Below, one piece after another: positions 60,785-64,000 of a stretch of DNA of 64,000 nt. The position numbers were made by a program, and so were the translations under genes. This stretch comes from Hydractinia symbiolongicarpus (taxonomy: Eukaryota > Cnidaria > Hydrozoa > Anthoathecata > Hydractiniidae). The stretch is taken from contig NC_079879.1 of assembly GCF_029227915.1 (NCBI RefSeq), positions 16,680,001 through 16,744,000 of the forward strand, read 5' to 3'. The notes under the pieces are model-generated. The model was not told where the DNA came from. It searched no databases and saw only the letters and a list, made by a program, of their open reading frames with translations. Positions within the stretch are counted from its first letter, which is position 1, and each line of letters begins with the position of its first letter.

Positions 60785-62880
60785 TTTGGACGTTTTTATT
60801 TTCGGACAAAAGCTTGTCCGAAATTTAATTGTCCGAATTTTTTTAAGCCTAAATTTCAAAAGCGTAAAAAATGTAAGGGTAAAAAATTAAAAAAAACATT
60901 TAGAAAAAAAAGAAGTATTCCCTTGACTTTTTTTCGAAAAAAAATTCAATTCAATTAACATCTTTTTCCCCGTCGTCTAAAAAAAAGCATCTTCGTCGTC
61001 AATTCCACCATCCCCGTCATGGCTGTTAAAACTGTTTGTGGTTGACTGTTCACCAAGATCAACATTTTCGAATCCAATATTTGGGGACTTGTAGTTCTTT
61101 TAAACCCATTCAACCAGTCTTGAAAGATAGCGTTTCTTTTCATCGGAAATTTAAATGTCACCAGTGTTACGATTTCTAACCTTTCTTTTGGGATCGGAGA
61201 TTCTTCGCATCTTGCACGGTACACCTTTTCTTTCATTTGTCCACCTCTTTTTAAAAAGTAGTGCACGTCTTGACATCTTTAAGGGGATAATTCCGACGGT
61301 AACTGGTACTAAATACTCTTGATTTTTTGGTGAAAGCAATGGAGTGAGGGATCAAATATTAATGCAACAAGATCAGTTTCTTTATTGAAACTCAATGCTT
61401 CATCTTTTCTTGGCATTTTTTATGTTAATTTTTGATACACCTACCAACCCCGAGATGCAATCAGTGTCGTAAAAGATGCCGTTATTGTTTGTATCTTTTC
61501 TCAACAAAAGAATCAGGCCATCTTTTTAAGAAAATAGAAATTTTTTCTAATTCTAATGTTAAATTGTTAAAAAACTCAATAATTAAAATTGGGAACGTTT
61601 TTTTTAATGTTCTGATACTAGTCTTAAAAACATATTCAAGAAAGGTATAGTCTCCGACATGTTTACTATCACTGATTATTTCAAACGTTCACCAACCTTC
61701 ACAAGTTGTAACACATTTTCAATCTTCTGATTCACGAATCGAGAAAAAGGAGAGGTTGCTAAAAAGTTGAGTGAAAAAGAAAACTCAAAAAAGCGAAGGA
61801 AATGCGGAACATGGGATCTTTTGCAAAAGCTTGCAATTGGTTTATACGCAATCCGCCATGGTAACGCTGCGGCTTTGAGACATTACTCACAGAGTGATTT
61901 TAAGAAGGTATGTGAATGAAATAGTTATACAATTTTTAAGAGCGTCTTCTTTTCTTACCTTACCAAATTTTTGAGCTGTCTTCCTCTGTCAGATGCACAG
62001 AAAGTGTAATCTCGTCGTAGGTGGTAATTTAATAATCAAAAGAAAACATTTTATTTTACTTTTAGGTTGCAACGAACAACTAAGGCAAACTCCCTTCAAA
62101 AATCAAGACTAAGAAACGAGGTAGACCAGGTTACTATGGTAGAAGCATTGCGTTTAAAGGGTGCACCAGTAACTGCGGAAATCATCAACAGTGTTGCAAA
62201 AGGATTGATTATAGCAAACGAATGATCTCTTCTAATTGAGAATGGTGGCTACATCTCATGAAGGCACTAATGGGGTCACAACGTTCTCTACAGGATGGAG
62301 CAAGAAGGTAAAAAAATGTGCAGACGAGAAACTACAACTGCGAAAATCCCAATCGCACCAGGTTTATTGAAAGACACGAAGCTAAATTTTCAGCGCAAGA
62401 TAAAGGAACTTCAAGATAAAGGAACTTGTATTAGCGTTTTTGTACCACAAAATCTTACACATGTTTTCCAACCAATAAATTTATCTATCAATGCTGTGGC
62501 AAAATCTTTTCTCATAAGCAAATTTAGCGATTGGTATGCCAACGAGATTTCAAAGGGCTTTGACCAAGGAAAAGACATCCACGAAATAAAAATCAATAAG
62601 ACTTTGACCATTATGAAACCGACTAATGCCAAGTGGATAATTGGTTTATATGATCGCTTGAGAAACGACCCAGAAATGGTAAAAAAGCGTTTGAAGAAGC
62701 CGGAATAATATCTGCGATCGAAGAAGAAACCAACCACTCAGTCGATCTTACGAGGATTTGGACTGAGAAATTTATTTAAAATGGTGCTTCTGAAAAAAGA
62801 CAGATATAGCTAGAGATGTTCGGAATTTAAGTCTTTATTTGTCCGCAATTCTCGTCCGAAATCAGTCCAAAATTCGAAAA
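60785..62880 (+). mobile_element. Pogo/Tigger-like DNA transposon, decayed
   Basis: The ends share an imperfect inverted pattern of TTTGGAC, TTCGGACAA and TTGTCCGAA-type words (60,785-60,840 and 62,819-62,878). The transposase remains lie in the right half. The left half (60,955-61,400) holds no recognisable gene. The boundaries are approximate because the inverted repeats are diverged. Confidence 0.45.
61740..62708 (+). pseudogene. Pogo/Tigger-like DDE transposase, core deleted
   Basis: The first exon (about 61,740-61,910) has a basic start and an HTH-like stretch, IGLYAIRHGNAAALRHYSQ. A GTATGT donor and a TTTTAG acceptor at about 62,065 lead to a KKRGRPGYYG motif. Then, with stops and shifts, comes VTAEIINSVAKGLIIANE. 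The last block (62,295-62,708) joins the pre-catalytic TAKIPIAPGLLKDTKLNFQR directly to VFVPQNLTHVFQPINLSINA. Therefore the part of the DDE core that should lie between them, including at least one catalytic Asp, is deleted. The C-terminus (KPTNAKWIIGLYDRLRNDPE) is intact. It is a dead cut-and-paste transposase. Confidence 0.7.
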
Positions 62881-62934
62881 ATTTTTGTTTGAAAATTTAT
62901 AAACAGTCTCAAATTTTTTGAAGTTAATGCAGTC

Positions 62935-64000
62935 TCTATAATAATAGCCGTCGTCTGTCTGTTTGTAACGGTGTTAAATGCGCACGAAATACAAACCAGC
63001 TAGCACAGTGGCGAGAAACCTGTAGCGGTCCTGAAAGTTCCCGCTGAAATAAGGGACCAATCAGGAGCAGATTATTAGATAAATTACTAACCAGAAACTA
63101 ACGCTTCCCCGAAAGCTGTATGAAATTTGGCATAAAGAACGAAGCAACTCAGTGCTGGAGAAAAGAAATTTCTGTTTGTTTTATTTTTTTTTTCTTCGCG
63201 ATACTTCTAAGAACACTATTTGTGTTGTAACAAGATTGCAATTTCTTTCAAAACTACTTGTCGGGCATTTTTTCTGTTTGTTTACATTTTTGTTTAATCT
63301 TCAGAAGATTTTAAGAAAATCCTCAACCTCAGCGTGTTTAGATCCAACTTTTGGAGACCTTTTTCAGTTACTAAATCAAAAACAACACAATAATTTTTTT
63401 TCCAGTCAAATATTAAAGTAGTTTTTTTTCTTTAAAAAAACAAAAGATGTCTCAAATTAAATACAGAACTATGTCATTTACATCTGTCGATAAAATATTG
63501 TAGTTATTTATAAAGAAAACAAAGAAAATAGAGGAAAAAAATTAAGAAAAAATTTCGACATATAGTCAGGCATATTGCTAAGAAAATTGAGGCTCGGGTC
63601 AAAAAACGGTTTTCTTATAAAAAACGTGTACCAACTTTAACACAAGTCTTATGTTCATTGTTTCAATGAGAGAACAGTCTCCATTAACCTGTGATACTTA
63701 GGTTGTTTTTTTTTAACTGCAATCAATTTTGAAACAACAGCCTCTAGGATGTGTTCTTATTTACACTGGCAATTTTGCAAATTTCTCAAAAACTTATTCC
63801 GCAAAAAAAAATTGTTAACTAATTTATCTTAGGTCGACGGGAGGCTGTTTCCTTTGTTTTTATTTAAACGTACAACAAAATTCTTACTTGATAATTCTTA
63901 TGCTAAATGCAGTTAGGTAGCTAGCTACACCTTTTTTAATTTTTATAAAAACTTTTTCTCAAAAATAAAATTGCTGACTGATTGTTTTAGCTGGAGGGGT
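62935..64000. other. Right end of the window, no gene recognised
   Basis: It begins with a Helitron-like 5' end (about 62,935-62,985). The rest is AT-rich. An open frame at 63,152-63,421 is Phe/Leu-rich with no domain and is most likely chance. Confidence 0.5.

Noticed and set aside
60955-61339. Two overlapping minus-strand frames at the left of the pogo-like element
   Set aside because: They are in different frames with no recognisable motif and lie in the non-coding half of a transposon. Not supported as genes.
63152-63421. 89-residue Phe/Leu-rich frame near the right end
   Set aside because: Composition follows the T-rich DNA. No domain, and no start or splice support.

Overview
The window looks like AT-rich invertebrate nuclear DNA, most likely from a cnidarian. 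The reasons are many small phase-compatible exons with GT..AG introns, very dense DNA transposons (Maverick/Polinton, KDZ, Helitron-like, pogo-like, MITEs), CR1/jockey-like LINE pieces, and satellites. The species cannot be named from sequence alone. No rRNA, tRNA or CRISPR array was recognised.

Layout. (1) 1-8,700: a decayed Maverick/Polinton-type virus-like element with BRO-N proteins, a retroviral-type integrase, a probable double-jelly-roll capsid protein, several coiled-coil/membrane proteins and a 24-residue repeat protein. Almost every gene has stops or frameshifts, and no DNA polymerase B, packaging ATPase or protease was recognised. (2) 9,000-10,320: a broken host-type gene with a UBX-like segment. 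(3) 10,775-42,772: a candidate giant mobile element. Its tips are about 31-bp minisatellite arrays (the left one split by a LINE). Inside these are near-identical 2.78-kb inverted repeats (13,451-16,232 and 39,991-42,772). In the middle is one 20-exon minus-strand gene (29,583 to 18,537) that I assembled by hand. It encodes a SET domain, a protein kinase-like domain, two C2HC fingers, a tyrosine-recombinase domain and a C-terminal tail, about 1,397 residues in all. All splice phases agree and the only lesion seen is one missing base. (4) 42,771-54,729: a 12-kb, almost perfect palindrome (5,969-bp arms, 21-bp centre). Each arm carries the 3' two-thirds of a KDZ-type transposase gene and a head-to-tail row of non-autonomous Helitron-like elements. 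It begins exactly where the right inverted repeat of the giant element stops. (5) 54,730-64,000: a decaying multi-exon gene ending in a chromodomain, the last exon of a probable THEG/SPMAP2-like host gene on the minus strand, and an internally deleted pogo/Tigger-like transposase gene.

How it fits together. The tyrosine-recombinase gene is the natural candidate for mobilising the 29-32 kb inverted-repeat element. The SET and kinase-like modules could act on chromatin or host signalling. A short motif (TTAnGTGGACA) recurs just inside both inverted repeats and twice per unit in two internal 111-bp satellites, so it is a candidate binding site. The two sets of inverted repeats are about 99.9% identical in the parts I compared, so both structures are young. 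The Maverick, the LINEs and the pogo element are older and broken.

All family calls come from reading motifs by eye. No database search was possible.
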